Shown here in pieces: positions 34,275 to 50,738 of a stretch of 64,000 bases of DNA. The translations under genes were made by a program, and so were the position numbers. Location: assembly GCF_027942865.1 (NCBI RefSeq), contig NC_134515.1, forward strand, positions 4,125,339-4,189,338, given 5' to 3'. Under the pieces are notes generated by a model. The model made no database searches and was not told the origin of the DNA. It saw only the letters and a program-made list of their open reading frames with translations. This DNA is from Odontesthes bonariensis. Lineage: Eukaryota; Chordata; Actinopteri; Atheriniformes; Atherinopsidae. Position 1 is the first letter of the stretch, and each line of letters starts with the position of its first letter.

Positions 34275-34345
34275 TTTAAATTTCCTCTCCATGTTTAAAC
34301 CAGCCAATAGCTGCCACGTTCGGTCAGCAGCTCGCCGCTTATTGG
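34275..34345 (-). promoter_or_regulatory. tpx2: TPX2 promoter with two CCAAT boxes and TTTAAA motifs
   Basis: CCAAT on the - strand at 34345-34341 and on the + strand at 34304-34308 (about 33 bp between), followed towards the gene by TTTAAA at 34294-34299 and 34275-34280. Paired NF-Y sites plus a CHR-like element are typical of G2/M genes, which TPX2 is in other vertebrates. TTTAAA is a variant of the usual CHR TTTGAA, so the CHR reading is tentative. Confidence 0.5.
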
Positions 34346-34654
34346 CTCGTACGATTCAAGTTCCTGTGTTCGGATCACGTGATACGTGCCGAATTCCGAG
34401 CGCATGAACAACAAACAACACGTCGCGCATTTAGTTACCATCTTCACCGTTTCAGACAGAAATATTTGAGTTTTTTTCTCTCTCCTGCTTTTAATAAAAT
34501 TCTTTTACAAAACATCTGACGATGCAGACTTACAAGAGGATAAAATAGCACAATAAAGCTAAATAAAGCAGCTCAATAGGCTTGAAGTCTCTCCTAAAAA
34601 ACAATAACAAAAAAATAAATAAATAAATACTTCATACTGCTAATGTTTATTCAC

Positions 34655-35084
<430 letters not shown>

Positions 35085-35845
35085 TTGACACTGGATTGTG
35101 GTACTTACTTAACACTAAAATTAATATGTGATATTTAAAAACACCATTAAAGATTGTTACTGTTACTTCTTTTTCTCAGTTTGTGCCTTGATTTATTTCA
35201 TTAAATGACTTTATTAAATGACTTTTTCTCCATTTTACGAGGTTTTCTGAGTTATCTTTGATCGGTATTAGTTGTCATATGCAATGTCTACAAAAAATTA
35301 CTATAATTAGAAATTATGTCGAGGACAGCGTATGAAGAACGTGAATGTGTTTCAGCATGTAGAATTAAAATAAGTATTATGATGATATATTCATCATCAT
35401 ATTCATTCTGTCCCATTTAGTCTTTTTGTGTTAAAGGAGTGAAACGATGCCAGAAGTAATTTGCAGTGGAGTGCAGTACATTTTAGGAGGGTGCAACATC
35501 TTTCTTGATATTAAAGTTTGAAACTTTAATGCCGACATTCAAACATTATGTGTCCTCATTATGCAGGGACAAGAGCTGGAGACTATTCAGTGTTAATAAC
35601 AGTGTTAATAACAGTGTTAATAAGGCGGTTATGAGGCGGTAATGAGGATGTGAAGAACAGGAAGGAGGTCCTTAAGTAAAGTTTGAAAGTTCTTTCTTTC
35701 TCACTGCTTTATTCACTTATTTTCTGATTTGTTCTTGCTGTTTCAGAGCAAAATGTCTTCCAGTCTTCATGCAGTCGTGTTGTAGCACTGTCATAGTCTG
35801 GCACTGGTTCGTTTTGCTGTTTGAATCACTAATATATATATATAT
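35085..35845. other. Intergenic sequence
   Basis: AT-rich unique sequence with a triple tcagtgttaataacagtgtt run near 35589. No gene seen. Confidence 0.45.
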
Positions 35846-36180
35846 AAATGTAAATGTACTTTATTAATACAGCCCTTTACAGACAATCCTTACGGTGTAA
35901 CAAAAGTGCTTTACAGCAGGTAATAAATAAAGAGAAGAATAAGTAAAAACAAATAAAAACAAATAAAAACAATAAAAGAACAGTGAAAGCAATAAAATAT
36001 AACAAAATCAAATAAGATAAAATAAGATAAAAGTGTCATCATATTAAAAGCAATCCTAAATAAGTAGGTTTTTAGCCTGGATGTGAAGAGGCCCAGGTCA
36101 GAAATAAGACGCAGCTGGACGGGGGGCTTATTCCAGAGCCTGGGGGCAGCTTTGGGAAAAGGCTCGCTCACCCCAGGGTT
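35846..36180 (-). mobile_element. LINE ORF2 C-terminal fragment, reverse
   Basis: On the - strand it encodes FPKAAPRLWNKPPVQLRLI followed by FTSRLKTYLFRIAF. This is the conserved end of reverse transcriptase ORFs of fish L2/CR1-like LINEs (compare [13 protein letters not shown] and [10 protein letters not shown] in the copy at 36494). A 3' UTR and A/T-rich tail follow to about 35846. Confidence 0.65.
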
Positions 36181-36493
36181 TGTATTCTGATTATTATATA
36201 ATATAATATAACCCTCTGAGTTCAGGTTGAGATGGGTGGGTGTTTCTCTGCCTCCTGGTGGAGTCATGGTGTCCCAATCTTCCCACCCACATCTCATCAG
36301 CTCCGTCACCTGGCGGTGTTTAAGAACCGGCTCCAGCACTCGGTCTCTGCCTCAGACTCTGTCTGCCTCCTCGGAGTGGAAACCAGGGCAGTTTATGTTA
36401 ACGTTTATGTTTCCCTGTCTCCAGTATCTCTTTTCTGTGGCTGAAGAGTGGAATACCTTCCTGTGTTACCTGCCTACAGCCAACAACACCTGA

Positions 36494-37344
36494 ATGAGAG
36501 AGAATTTTCTACAATTAAATGAAGACCAAACTGAGATCATTCTGTTTGGGAGCAAAGAGAAGAGGGTCAGCGTTGGTAAATATCTTGAGACTCGGGCCCT
36601 TACAATCACTGACCAAGTCGGTAACCTCGGAGTGTTGATAGACTCAGATCTGACTTTCAGCAGCCACATCAAAGCTGTCACCAAGGCAGCTTTTTACCAC
36701 CTCAGAAACATCAACAGAATGAAAGGTTTCCTCTCCCAAACAGACCAGGAGAAACTCATCCATGCATTCATCTCCAGCAGACTCCATCACTGTAACGCTC
36801 TTTTAACTGGACTTCCCAAAAAGAGCATTAAACATCTGCAGCTCATCCAGAACGCTGCTGCTGGAGTTTTAACCCGGACTAAGAGATCTGAACACATCAC
36901 AGCAGCTTTAAAATCTTTACTCTGGCTTCCAGTCAGTCACAGAATAGATTTTAAAAGCCTGCTGATGGTTTACATCTGTGATCTGTTCAGAGAATATAAA
37001 CCCAGCAGAGCTCTGAGATCCAAGGACTCAGGTCAGCTGGTCCAGTCCAGAGTCCAGACTAAACATGGAGAAGCAGCATTTAGCTGTTATGCTGCTAACA
37101 AGTGGAACAAACTGCCAGTGGAGATTAAACTTTCACCAAATGGAGACATTTTTAAATCCAGGTTAAAAACATTTCTGTTCTCATGTGTCTATGCATGAAA
37201 TCTGCACGCTATCTTTGAACTTATCTGGACTGTTGCTTGTTTTTAATCATTTTAATGATTTTATTTGTTTCTCTTTATGTTCTTTTATGTATTTTTAATG
37301 CTTCTTCCACTCCCTGCTGCAATGCTTTTATTTCATGTAAAGCC
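36494..37344 (+). mobile_element. LINE (L2/CR1-like) ORF2 3' end and 3' UTR
   Basis: An intact frame of 234 codons (36494-37198) is the C-terminal part of a non-LTR reverse transcriptase. Landmarks are NEDQTEIILFG, LGVLIDSDLTFSSHIKAV, HHCNALLTGLPKK, LIQNAAAGVLTRTK, LLWLPVSHRIDFK and the terminal [10 protein letters not shown]. The catalytic core (FADD) and endonuclease are missing because the copy is 5'-truncated. Its 3' UTR runs into a truncated family B element at 37345. The clade is judged by eye. Confidence 0.85.
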
Positions 37345-37744
37345 TCACAATCTCTTGGCCCTATTTTCTCTCCCTTCGTATCACTGCGTGCTGCCGCCTG
37401 CCGACAGCCGCGCCTGTTACGGTGTTTGCTGCTCGGTCTGCACAGCAGGCAGTGATATGAAGGGAGAGGAAATAGAGCCAAGCGATTGTGAGCTCTGACT
37501 TTTTCCTGGAGAACGATTTTGTGATGCAAATGTATTACTCTTTTGAACGCATATTGTTTTGAGAAGCGAAACGCTTTATTTTTTAAACCCCAGCCAGCTA
37601 GCCGGACTACCTTCATCAACACCAAAACGAGGCTGGAACTCTGCTCACAGGACGCAGCAGGGGGTAAGAAGATGCTCATAAATGATGTTGCTGATATGGG
37701 ATGTCATACAGCTTCATGTCAAAAGAGGCGAACTATCCCTTTAA
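37345..37744. mobile_element. Family B palindromic TTAA element, copy 3 (left arm missing)
   Basis: Starts inside the left arm (cctcacaatctcttggccct) directly at the LINE junction, passes the palindrome centre and ends gaggcgaactatccct-TTAA (37741-37744). Confidence 0.8.
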
Positions 37745-38670
37745 ACTTTCAACGGTTTGACAGAGTCTTGAGGCACCTCCTGCCTGTGACCCAGAATAAT
37801 TCACAACAAAATATTTTGAAGGATGTCTCAAATCTGAAAATGAGAGGAGGGTCGCCAGAGAAGCAATAAGCACTTGCGTTTCCTTAGTGAAGTCTTATTG
37901 GCATCTGTGGCAGGGCAACATGTTTATCTCACACTGTGAACTGAATTAAAAGTAAACGTGTGTGTATATTAAGTACAGGTGTAGCTATGTCTCCCACCAT
38001 GTTGAATAGATCTGTTTAGAATTGTTCTCTTGGTTAAACTCCTGTCTCCTTGCCTCCTAGCATCACACATGTCCTCGCTTCCTTCACTTTTAGACCCAAA
38101 GAGAATCAAGTGTGCACAAACTGGAAAACGGATAAAGGGGACAGAAAGCCAGGTGACAGGTATTTAAAAGAATTAGGTATCTAAATTCGACATCAGTTAC
38201 ATTACGACTAGTGATACAACTGCATCATGTTTGTATATGTATGTTTATATGTATGTTTATATGTGTGTTTATATGTGTGTTTATGTGTGTGTATGTTTAT
38301 ATGTGTGTTTAAATCCTGCAGCATCCTGTGTCCTTGAGAGGAGAGAGAAGGCACAAATTTGACAAATAGGATGTTCGCCTCTGTGCATGGAGCACCACAA
38401 CGTTTACAGTGGCCCTGAAGTGTAAAAAAAACCTCAAATTAACAAAACATTTCTACATATCAGAAAAAAAGAGTTACTTTTAACAAAACACAACAATAAA
38501 AAAAAGTGTATGTATCCCATTTATCCCATGACATTTAAAAGTTCGTTTTGAATTACTTTGAGTGTGAGGGTGAGCAGCGGTGGAGGAAAATTCACATGAA
38601 AACTGAGAAAAATGTATATATATCCTTTATTTTGAGTCCGACAAAACAGTTCTACGTTTGAGCCGTGTTC
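37745..38670. other. Intergenic sequence before the RhoA promoter
   Basis: Unique sequence with a TG/TA-rich simple repeat at about 38229-38312. No gene recognised. Confidence 0.45.
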
Positions 38671-38679
38671 TTGCTCTTG

Positions 38680-38780
38680 ATTGGCCGACATACCCGTCAC
38701 TCACAACGTAGCCGCGTCTCATTGGCTGGAATTATATATTGTGGGCGGCTAGGTTTTTTAACGCACTCTGGGGCGGGACT
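38680..38780 (+). promoter_or_regulatory. rhoa: Candidate RhoA promoter
   Basis: ATTGG (inverted CCAAT) at 38680 and 38721, a weak attatatatt at about 38731, and GC boxes gggcgg (about 38743) and ggggcggg (about 38770). It lies 3.8 kb upstream of the first coding exon of RhoA, whose acceptor directly precedes the ATG, so a non-coding first exon is expected here. The assignment is by position only. Confidence 0.4.
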
Positions 38781-39639
38781 GTTGGGTCCAACAGGAAAAC
38801 TACAGAAAGGCGAGTATCTCACTTAAAACGATAAAACTTTAGAAGTGATTTTCAAGAACGGGTCTTTACTTAGCCGTTTTATGCGTTGGTGTAACTATTA
38901 GATTCGGGTGGGTTCATAATCGTTTGTTGCCGCTTGACAAGAAGCCAGCCGTATTAAAAAGAAAACTATGCAAAGTTAGCATGCTAATAGTTAGCTTCTT
39001 GATTTGGGCTAGGCTAGGTTAGCTGACACTCTACTTCCGTAAGGAACATAAGTCGAACAATACCTTAAATTACAGTTAAAGTAACCTTGAGTTCACGTTA
39101 TGTGTAACTTCAATCGCTTAGCCCAATGTTTAGCTGTTAATTTAAACTGTCTTCAAAGGTAAATGCTAATAAGAGTGAAGAAGAGAAGTTCAAAAGCAAC
39201 GTAAAGTTGCTAAATTCTCCAAATACCACTTAGCTAAAGAGCTCAAGCGTTTATTTATTTTATTTATGTCTTTATTTATTTTATTTATGTATTTATTTAT
39301 TTCAAACAAGTGTCCAGAAATACTGCCATTAATTTCAGAGGGAATTCACATGGAGCCTGTGCTTAAAATATATTTAATTGAATATACAGAAAATATTAAT
39401 TTGATAGAAATACATCCTTATGTTATCTGTTTTTGGAATTAAAGCTATGACAGGGTGAGCCTACAAAAAAAAACTTATAAACACTGAATAATAAAGTCAG
39501 TCTCAAATATATTATCAAATATTTAACAGAGGGAATAAAAATGATGCTACTTTTCATGATAAACAGTGATTTAAGGAAGAAAAAAAAACAAAAAAACCCT
39601 CTTCATACTGTATATAGCTAATGTTTATTTATTTTATTT
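38781..39639 (+). other. RhoA 5' intron, unannotated
   Basis: Probable 5' UTR exon and start of intron 1; no donor could be fixed with confidence. A (TTTA)n stretch lies at about 39251-39300. Confidence 0.35.
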
Positions 39640-39737
39640 ATTTATTCAATTCTATTTGCTTGTTTTAATTGTTTACATATCTTTTACTGTATGCTGCTGC
39701 AACACAACAATTTCCCAAATTGGGATGAATAAAGTAC

Positions 39738-39776
<39 letters not shown>
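39640..39776 (+). mobile_element. LINE 3' end with short (TCTA)n tail
   Basis: Same 3' end as at 34715-34800 (aattgtttacatatctttta ... ttgggatgaataaagtactt), with only about nine TCTA units. Confidence 0.65.
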
Positions 39777-41054
39777 ATTAAAAATGGAGAAAACAGGATT
39801 GTGTTTTGAGGCTTACACACTGAAGAAGGCTGGCTGGTTCTGTCAGCAGAGATTTATGAGGGGTGGAAGTAATAAGAAAGCAGGACACAAAGGTGATGAG
39901 TTAAAAATAGATCAGTGAAATGGGTGTAAATGTGGAGACAAAGGGAGGATTATACGAAAAGGGTTTTTATTAAATCGGTGATGTCATAACGACAGCAGAG
40001 ACGTCACTGGTTATTCAAAAGATGCGACTTTGTGACAGGCTGCTGGTGTAAACTGTAACGTTTCATTGTGAGACAGACGGATAGATTCAGCCTTTTTTTT
40101 CCATCCAGCCAACACAGAACTGCACATTGAGTTGCTGCCGGGTTGTTTTCGCTCCGGTTTGACTGGAGATGCCAGCAGGATGCTGTGAGTTGCAGCAACA
40201 ACACTTTGTTACCAAAGAGCAGAGCAGAGGAACTTGAAATAAGCTGTGGTGAAATCTTCAGAGCATGTGATCGATTTGCTCACAGCTCAACGGAGCTGTT
40301 GGTCAGACATTCGTACAACTTCCAAAACAGCAAATCTGCCTCATTATCACATTTTTTTTTGTTTTCTTTAACAAAACTCGCTTCTCATTTGGGCTTTTTT
40401 TTTTTTTTACAACTTAATTTTTATTCATTTTTTTCACAATGGTAACATGACAAGTCAAATTTCCCTTCATGTACATGTTTTCCCTGTTTACAGCTGCACA
40501 TCATCTTAGCAAAGTCAACAGTCATGAAATATAGTAGTTCAATAAATGAAAACTAATAAAACATAGGAAAACATTTGAAGTGAAAATTAAATAAAGATAA
40601 ATAACTGAACATAATTTAGAAAAAAAATAATGATAATTTTAATAGTAGTGATAATTTGAAAGGGAAAAAAAAGAAATAATATAAGTAGAAAAAATAAATT
40701 ATTTTTTTTAAAGGACACACAGATGACACAGTCATATGTCTCATGTTGTTCATCTGAGGCTAGATTAACTGGGTTTTAGCTCCTGCTGAGGACCAGATGA
40801 TCTTTTATTATGTTCTGAGATGTAAAACATTAGAATTAGAAAGGTGTTTTAAAATAATATTATTGTGTTTGATCAAAACTGGACTTTATAAATGCATATA
40901 AACCCGTTCGTTGGACCATAGTTGTACCAAATTGAGCTTTTCAAAGCTGAAAAATGCAGTTGATGTTCGACTCAATGTGCTCCACAAAGGCTAAAAGTTT
41001 CCATCTTTTTTTCATCTTTCAGTAAAAAAATTAAAGTGTTCATTAATCCAGCTG
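39777..41054 (+). other. RhoA 5' intron, unannotated
   Basis: AT-rich sequence. Open frames such as that at 40143-40445 have no domain or splice context. Confidence 0.45.
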
Positions 41055-41702
41055 CAGGGCTCTAGAGTGCGACCTATTTTCTCAATGGTGCGACCACCCG
41101 TTCCAGGAAAAAAAAGTCTACGCGACTCTGAAAGTCTCCCTGTGGCTCAACAACAGACATTAGACCCATATCGTGGTCTAAACCAATCATCCGAGGGGCA
41201 TGTGACTGCAATGGAGGATAGTCCATAAGACATTGAGCTGTGAGATGTTCAGTTTAAAGCCCTTAAAACACTTGCAATTTTAATTTAGATTTTCTTTTCA
41301 TTTAATTTATCTTGAGATGTTTTAAGTTTAAATTTCAGGCCAGTTAAGCACTTTAAGCACCAACACTTTTTCAGTAAGTTTCAGTAAGTAGTTCAGTAAT
41401 TTTGTAGAATTGTGCTTCAAATAAAGAACTTTATTTTGAACAGATTGCTAGTTAATCATTTACAAGTAAATATTGCCTATATGGACACCGATTTAAATAA
41501 ACATAATAATAATAAAATATAAATAAATAATAAAAAAATTAAATAAATACAATAAAATAATTAAAAAAAAAAAAAAGAACCTGTAAAACTGCGGTGTTAA
41601 ATGCAATGCGGTTGAAAATTTGGGTGCACCTAACTTTTGTGCTGGTGCACCTAAGAAAAAAAAGTTGGGTGCACCAGTGGAAAAAGTTAGGCTAGAGCCC
41701 TG
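41055..41702. mobile_element. DNA element with CAGGGCTCTAG ends and 5-bp duplication
   Basis: Left end cagggctctagagtgcgac, right end ttaggctagagccctg, flanked by agctg on both sides (41050-41054 and 41703-41707). The interior is AT-rich with repeated ggtgcacc motifs near the right end. Class II by structure; hAT-like ends, but the TSD I can read is 5 bp rather than 8. Confidence 0.65.
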
Positions 41703-41779
41703 AGCTGAATTCCCAGTAAAGCTGCTCTGATTCACACATTTTTCTGTTTCTTTTGTCAGAAACTGGCACTGAAAATCAG

Positions 41780-42230
41780 CCCATTAAACCCTGGTTTATA
41801 GTCGGCAACGCAAGACGCAACGCAAGCCCTTGGGCGGTTGCAAGCCCCCCCTTGCGTGCTTCACCTCAATTTTCTAAAGTTCACGCAAGACCCGAGCAGA
41901 GCTATAGAGTAGCCACTCTGGACACGAGCACAAGCCACTATCTACATCACATCCGGCAGCGTGTTCATCTTCCGGTTTCATCCCCTAATAAAAGACCGCT
42001 GTTTTCAAACGCCAAGGTAGAAAGCGAAGAGGAAGAAGTATGAATCCCATAGACATAATATATTATGTCTATGGGATTCACTCGAAGAGAGACTTGCCGA
42101 AGAGGTCCTGGGGGTGAATTTCCTTTCATCGTAGTAGGCTTGTCATTGAAAAAACCCGCTACTCCACCTACTGTCCTGGCGGTGAATCGCCACGCAGCAC
42201 ACGCAACCGCTGGCAAAGCTAAATGAAGGA
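41780..42230. repeat. GC-richer repeat-like stretch with a 40-bp perfect palindrome
   Basis: Starts ccctggtttatagtcggc followed by repeated aacgcaag. It contains the perfect palindrome 42041-42080, tgaatcccatagacataata followed by its exact inverse. It may be a decayed DNA transposon with a tiny palindromic insertion; no coding meaning seen. Confidence 0.45.
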
Positions 42231-42500
42231 TAAACGTCTCGAGCCATTAACATAAACGCCAGGGCAGTTAAAAGAAGTATAACTCAGCCCATTAAGACTA
42301 CGTGTCGGCTCACTTAAAGCATTTCCAGGCTGTCGCTCTGCTCTAATAAAATCCTGATTTTTATAACCACAGAATCAGCTGACAGAACCTCCATTAAAGT
42401 AACTTAAAGCCAGTCCGACTCTGACTGTACTCGGTCCGACTCTGTATAACACGAGCATGAGTTTGTGCATTTTGAGCTCGGCTGTAAACGCTGTGTCTGA

Positions 42501-46110
<3,610 letters not shown>

Positions 46111-47268
46111 AGCGTCGGGTCTCAGAGGTGGAGGGAGGGAGGGAGGGAGGGAGGGAAGGGAAAACAAACAAACAAACAAACATTCCTTCTGGGTCTTTGT
46201 GTGACGTCAGTCGGCAGATTTGAATCCAAACCAGGTCAAAGGAGAAAAAAGGAAGAAAAAAAACAGTAAAAAAGGGAAAATATACGTTCAAGTCCAACGT
46301 TGGACAGATTTTTTTTAGGATTACTTGTAGCTGAATTAAAGAAAACCCAGAAATAGAAACATCTCAGTCGTCGCCCTAAACTGAAGGAGATCCCGGGCGT
46401 TCCCACAGATGTGCGCCGGCATCGGTAACGGTTGTAAGACTTGGACGGCGTGCAGCGTGACCACGCCCGTCGCTCAGTAAACCCGTGAAGGCGTGAGGTC
46501 ATTTCCACATTTTCTGTTTCCTTTATTTCCCTGCAGACACAAATCTGCTTTATATCTTCCATGGACATAAAAAACAATTTAATGGGAACATTTTGATTAA
46601 ATTTCAGATGAACGTTGCTTTCAAGCCAGAAAACTTTGCGATTTTTAATTGATTTTATTCGACCGAGACTTGTTTTAAGTGTTTAAAAAACGGTTTTAAC
46701 GTACAGTTTTTTCTTCAAACCGCAAAAAGTATTTATATAGAAAAGTAAATGATACTTAATTAATCTCCAAAGGCGCATTTTAACGATGGTTTGAATCAAA
46801 TGGAAACAGATTTAAAAGAACAGCTGTGACCGAAGCTGAAGGAGCCAAAAGAAAAATAAATAAATCTTATTTGTTTTACGCAGCTGGAATTTACATCCGC
46901 TTCCACCGTAACAAAGACAAAGCTCATTATTAACAGCTGTGATTTGTGCTGTTTCAGCCTTTTTAAACTTAAAAAATAATCAGATAAAAACTGTTGGGAC
47001 AACCTGAAGCAACTCATCATGTTTCAAACTGCTCGTTAAAAATTACTTTTAGTCACATTTATTTCTGTAAAGCGACTCTACGATAACTTTGCAATAAGGA
47101 ACGCGTGTCAAACGGAGGGAAAAATAACCCGGCAAGAACAAAAAGGTGACTTCAGAAAGATCTTTGGACCTTTTATGTTGAGTCCCTGGTTCTGAAAGGC
47201 CAAACTGAGCTTCAGACAGTTTCCTTATAATCATCGTTTTCTTTGTGGGAAGAATTAATTGATCGTAA
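46111..47268 (+). other. rhoa: Probable RhoA 3' UTR and flank
   Basis: Starts with (GGGA)n and (AAAC)n runs at about 46132-46180, then AT-rich sequence. Several AATAAA-like signals occur (for example near 46855); the real end could also be the AATAAA at about 48783. Confidence 0.4.
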
Positions 47269-48300
47269 TTATCTCTTTCTTTACGCTCGGGGGGGAAACA
47301 AAATGGGGTCCCGAAAAGGCAAAAAAAAGGTGTAGATTTGAGTTTTAAAGAGTTAAAACGTCAATGCTTTAAAAAAAAATGGCCAAAAGTTTAAAATAAC
47401 GCAGCAAAAAAGCTGGAAATTGGCTTCAAATGTCTCTGAAGTTTGTTCTCAACTGATTCTTTAGTGAAGGCAGGTTGGCGTTGACTCTTGCAACCGAGCG
47501 GTGGATTGATCCTGGGTACAGAACTGCCCGTCTTCCTGTTGAATGAACGCCACTCGGGCCCAAAACATGTGGGAAAAAGCGATAAAATGGAAGTTCTCGC
47601 CATTTGTGGCCAAACTCGGCTCTAAAGTTCTCATCGGCCTTCTTTTAACCGACAGAAAGGCGAGACACACGCAGATAATCTTTAATAGTTTTCAGCTTTC
47701 AGAAGTCTGATTCCTTTTGGTTATTTTTGAGTAAACGCAGCTTCTGAAGCTGTATTTGTTCCCTTTTTTTGAGTGAAAAAAGATGTTTAATAACCTGAGA
47801 TTTGGACGTAAAACCGGCTCCTTGAAGCACGAAGGCGGCGATTCTGATCGTAATCATCTCTTTCTTTACGCTCGGGGGCAACAAAATGGCGTCCCCGAAA
47901 AGGCAAAAAAACCCGTGTAGATTTGAGTTTGAAAGAGTTAAAACATCAATGCTTTTATAAAAAATGGCCAAAAGTTTAAAATAACGCAGCAAAAAAGCTG
48001 GAAATTGGCTTCACCTGACGCGGACACACGCAGATAATCTTTAATAGTTTTCAGCTTTCAGAAGTTTCAGATTCTTTTTGGTTATTTTTGAGTAAACGCA
48101 GCTTCTGAAGCTGTATTTGTTCCCTTTTTTTTGAGTGAAAAAACACTTCAAATGTGTTTTTATATCCTGAGATTTGGACGTGAAACCTGCTCCTTGAAGC
48201 ATGAGGCTTTCTTTACGCTCGGGGGAAACAAAATGGCGTCCCCGAAAAGGCAAAAAAAATGTTTAGATTTGAGTTGTAAGGAGTTTAAAACATGGATGCT
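47269..48300 (+). repeat. Imperfect tandem triplication downstream of RhoA
   Basis: Three copies of a module that contains ctttctttacgctcggggg, caaaatggcgtccc(c)gaaaagg and tagatttgagtt begin near 47275, 47865 and 48207. The block agctttcagaagt...gtaaacgcagcttctgaagc occurs twice (about 47693 and 48051). The units differ by internal deletions. Confidence 0.75.
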
Positions 48301-48912
48301 TTAAGCAGCTTTTGGAATCTCTCAAAGCAGGTCATATTTAAGGCGAACGGGTGGAAGAACCTGATCAGTTCAGCACGTTTCCACAGCATTAATGATCATG
48401 TCGTGACGTTTAACTGTGATTTTAGACCTTTTGTTAAGCTGCCACCACTGAAACGAAAACACTTTATTTCAACATTAAAAGACAGATCTGTTCTTGTTGC
48501 CAGATCTGTTGTGGTTGCCAGATCTGAAACGTTTGCAGGAAGTGTTGAAAGTCTGTGTCAAAACTTTTAAAAACCAGCAAAGTGGATTTCTTACGGCTGA
48601 GATGAATTCTTCTGATTTTAACTTCTGCTTTTATTTAAGAATCAACCTCTGATTTGAACACTTATGGTGGAACGATGCTTTTCTTTCCTGTCGGCTCACT
48701 TTTTTCTGCTTTTTATTCCATTCTATGTTACTTTAATGTGATATTCTACTGGCTTGCCTGGTATTATTTGCACAAAAGGGTTAATAAATAGGTCAGCGCA
48801 CGTATGAAAACATGTTCTGATGAATTCTGAAATACAAACGGCTCCTAAAGAATTGGTTATTTGTAAGAGTTGTTCTTTTATATATAAATTTATCCTCAGA
48901 TTTCTGCAGTTG

Positions 48913-48950
<38 letters not shown>

Positions 48951-49001
48951 GTATTCTAAAGGAAATAAATTGAACAGAGAATAACCCAAAATTCTGCTTT
49001 A
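48301..49001 (+). other. RhoA downstream region
   Basis: Unique sequence with a candidate AATAAA at about 48783 and a T34 homopolymer at about 48914-48947. No gene seen. Confidence 0.4.
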
Positions 49002-49537
49002 TTGACTGAAAAGGTGTCAAAGCGAAGCCATAAATCAAATATGGACATAAAACATCTTTAAATCACAGAAGAAATTAGTTGATTTTTATCCATACAGATG
49101 TATTTTCTCAAATATTCCAAATTTTCTTACTTTTATGGCCAAAATAATTAACAAAACAAACATGATGATGGCGTTTAACCACAGGAAAGTGAAGGATATC
49201 ATTTAATTCCTCCCAAAACTTTACTTTAATTAGACCCTAGGTTTGTTTAAAAGTATAATAAACAACATTAGATAGAATTCTTTATGCATTACTGTCTCAA
49301 TCCACTGATATCACCACAGAAAACTTTTAAATTTTTCCAATATTTTCCTTCTAATTTTGACCATTTGTTGATGGTAATGCAGATATTTGATCACATTATT
49401 GTTCTTACACATATTTTAAGGCCCAAAATGAATTAAATCTAATTAACATTTCCCATCGACTGTCCAGGAATTAGCCACATCTGGGCCGAACATCTGTGTG
49501 AGGATGTATTTCAAAGCCTTTGTGGCCCCACATTGAT
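49002..49537 (-). repeat. Inverted duplication, arm 2 (downstream of RhoA)
   Basis: Reverse complement of 44688-45210. Shared blocks include aaagtaaagttttgggagga and atatctgcattaccatcaac when read on the - strand. It carries an extra stretch (about 49432-49485) not present in arm 1. Confidence 0.8.
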
Positions 49538-50336
49538 CACGTCAGTCACTCTGTGCGTCTGCAGATGCCTCAAAGATAAAACTGGGTGAGATCTTCTTTA
49601 AAGAAAACGTATGAAGAGGAAGTCATTTAATATAAAGAGCAAAAAAAAGGTTTATTTTGAGCAGAAATGTGCATGTTTAGATAAAAATTACATTTTCATT
49701 TGAGCTTTTTAGATCCCAAAACTCTTAAAAAATACACAATAAGTCAATTATGGGGGAAAATGACAGAATCATCTTCTAATTTGCATCTTTTAAAACAAAT
49801 ATCTGCAAAAGTCTAAATACAGATGTGCCACCAATGAACCAATCAGAAGCTTTGAAAGCTCTGGAATCATCTGGAATCTTCCACGTTGTTTAAAGACGTG
49901 ACTCTCTCTTTATTCTGAGACTGAACAAAGAAGTTTAGGTGACCCAAACTGACCCAAAACAGACAAAAGTGTTTGGAAACTTCTGGTTTTAACCGTATTT
50001 ATTTGATTCATATTCCCAGCACATCACAGACATTTAAAAATCTCACATCGGCTGCAACAAAGAGGACAAAAACGGCTCGAGTTACACTTTTCAAGCTCAT
50101 TCAGTCAAAACTTTGAGCACAGAGACTCATTCAAAGATTTTTCTTTACATTGTAGAACAAAACTCTTATTTTTTTTAATCAATTTAAACAGAAAAAATCT
50201 GCGTCCCAGGGTTCGTGTCGACTAAAAAAAACGTCATCGTTCAGATAAATACACATAAAATCAGCGCACAGACTTATGGTTTGGTGTTAAAAATCAGGCT
50301 TTAATCAGAGAAGTGAATACATGTCGACATGTGGGC
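49538..50336. other. Intergenic sequence
   Basis: AT-rich unique sequence between RhoA and the Nudix gene; nothing recognised. Confidence 0.45.
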
Positions 50337-50738
50337 TTAAAGGGATAGTTCGCCTCTTTTGACATGAAGCTGTATAACATCCCATATTAGCAACATCATT
50401 TATGGGGTTTAAAAAATAAAGCGTTTTGCTTCTCAAAACAATATGCGTTGAACAGGGAGAGAAAATAGGGCCAAGAGATTGTGAGGTCTGACTTTTTCCT
50501 GGAGAACCATTTTGTGATGCAAATGTATTACTCTGTTGAACGCATATTGTTTTGAGAAGCAAAACGCTTTATTTTTTTAAACCCCAGCCAACTAGCCGGA
50601 CTACCTTCATCAGCACCAAAACGAGGCTGGAACTCTGCTCACAGGACGCAGCAGGGGGTAAGAAGATGTTCATAAATGATGTTGCTGATATGGGATGTCA
50701 TACAGCTTCATGTCAAAAGAGGCGAACTATCCCTTTAA
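50337..50738. mobile_element. Family B palindromic TTAA element, copy 5 (partly deleted)
   Basis: TTAA-agggatagttcgcctc at the left and gaggcgaactatccct-TTAA at the right. The left arm has a large deletion from catcatttatg to gggtttaaaaaataaag; the right arm is complete. Confidence 0.8.

Noticed and set aside
46132..46180. GGGA and AAAC runs after RhoA as regulatory element
   Set aside because: Simple microsatellites; no further support.
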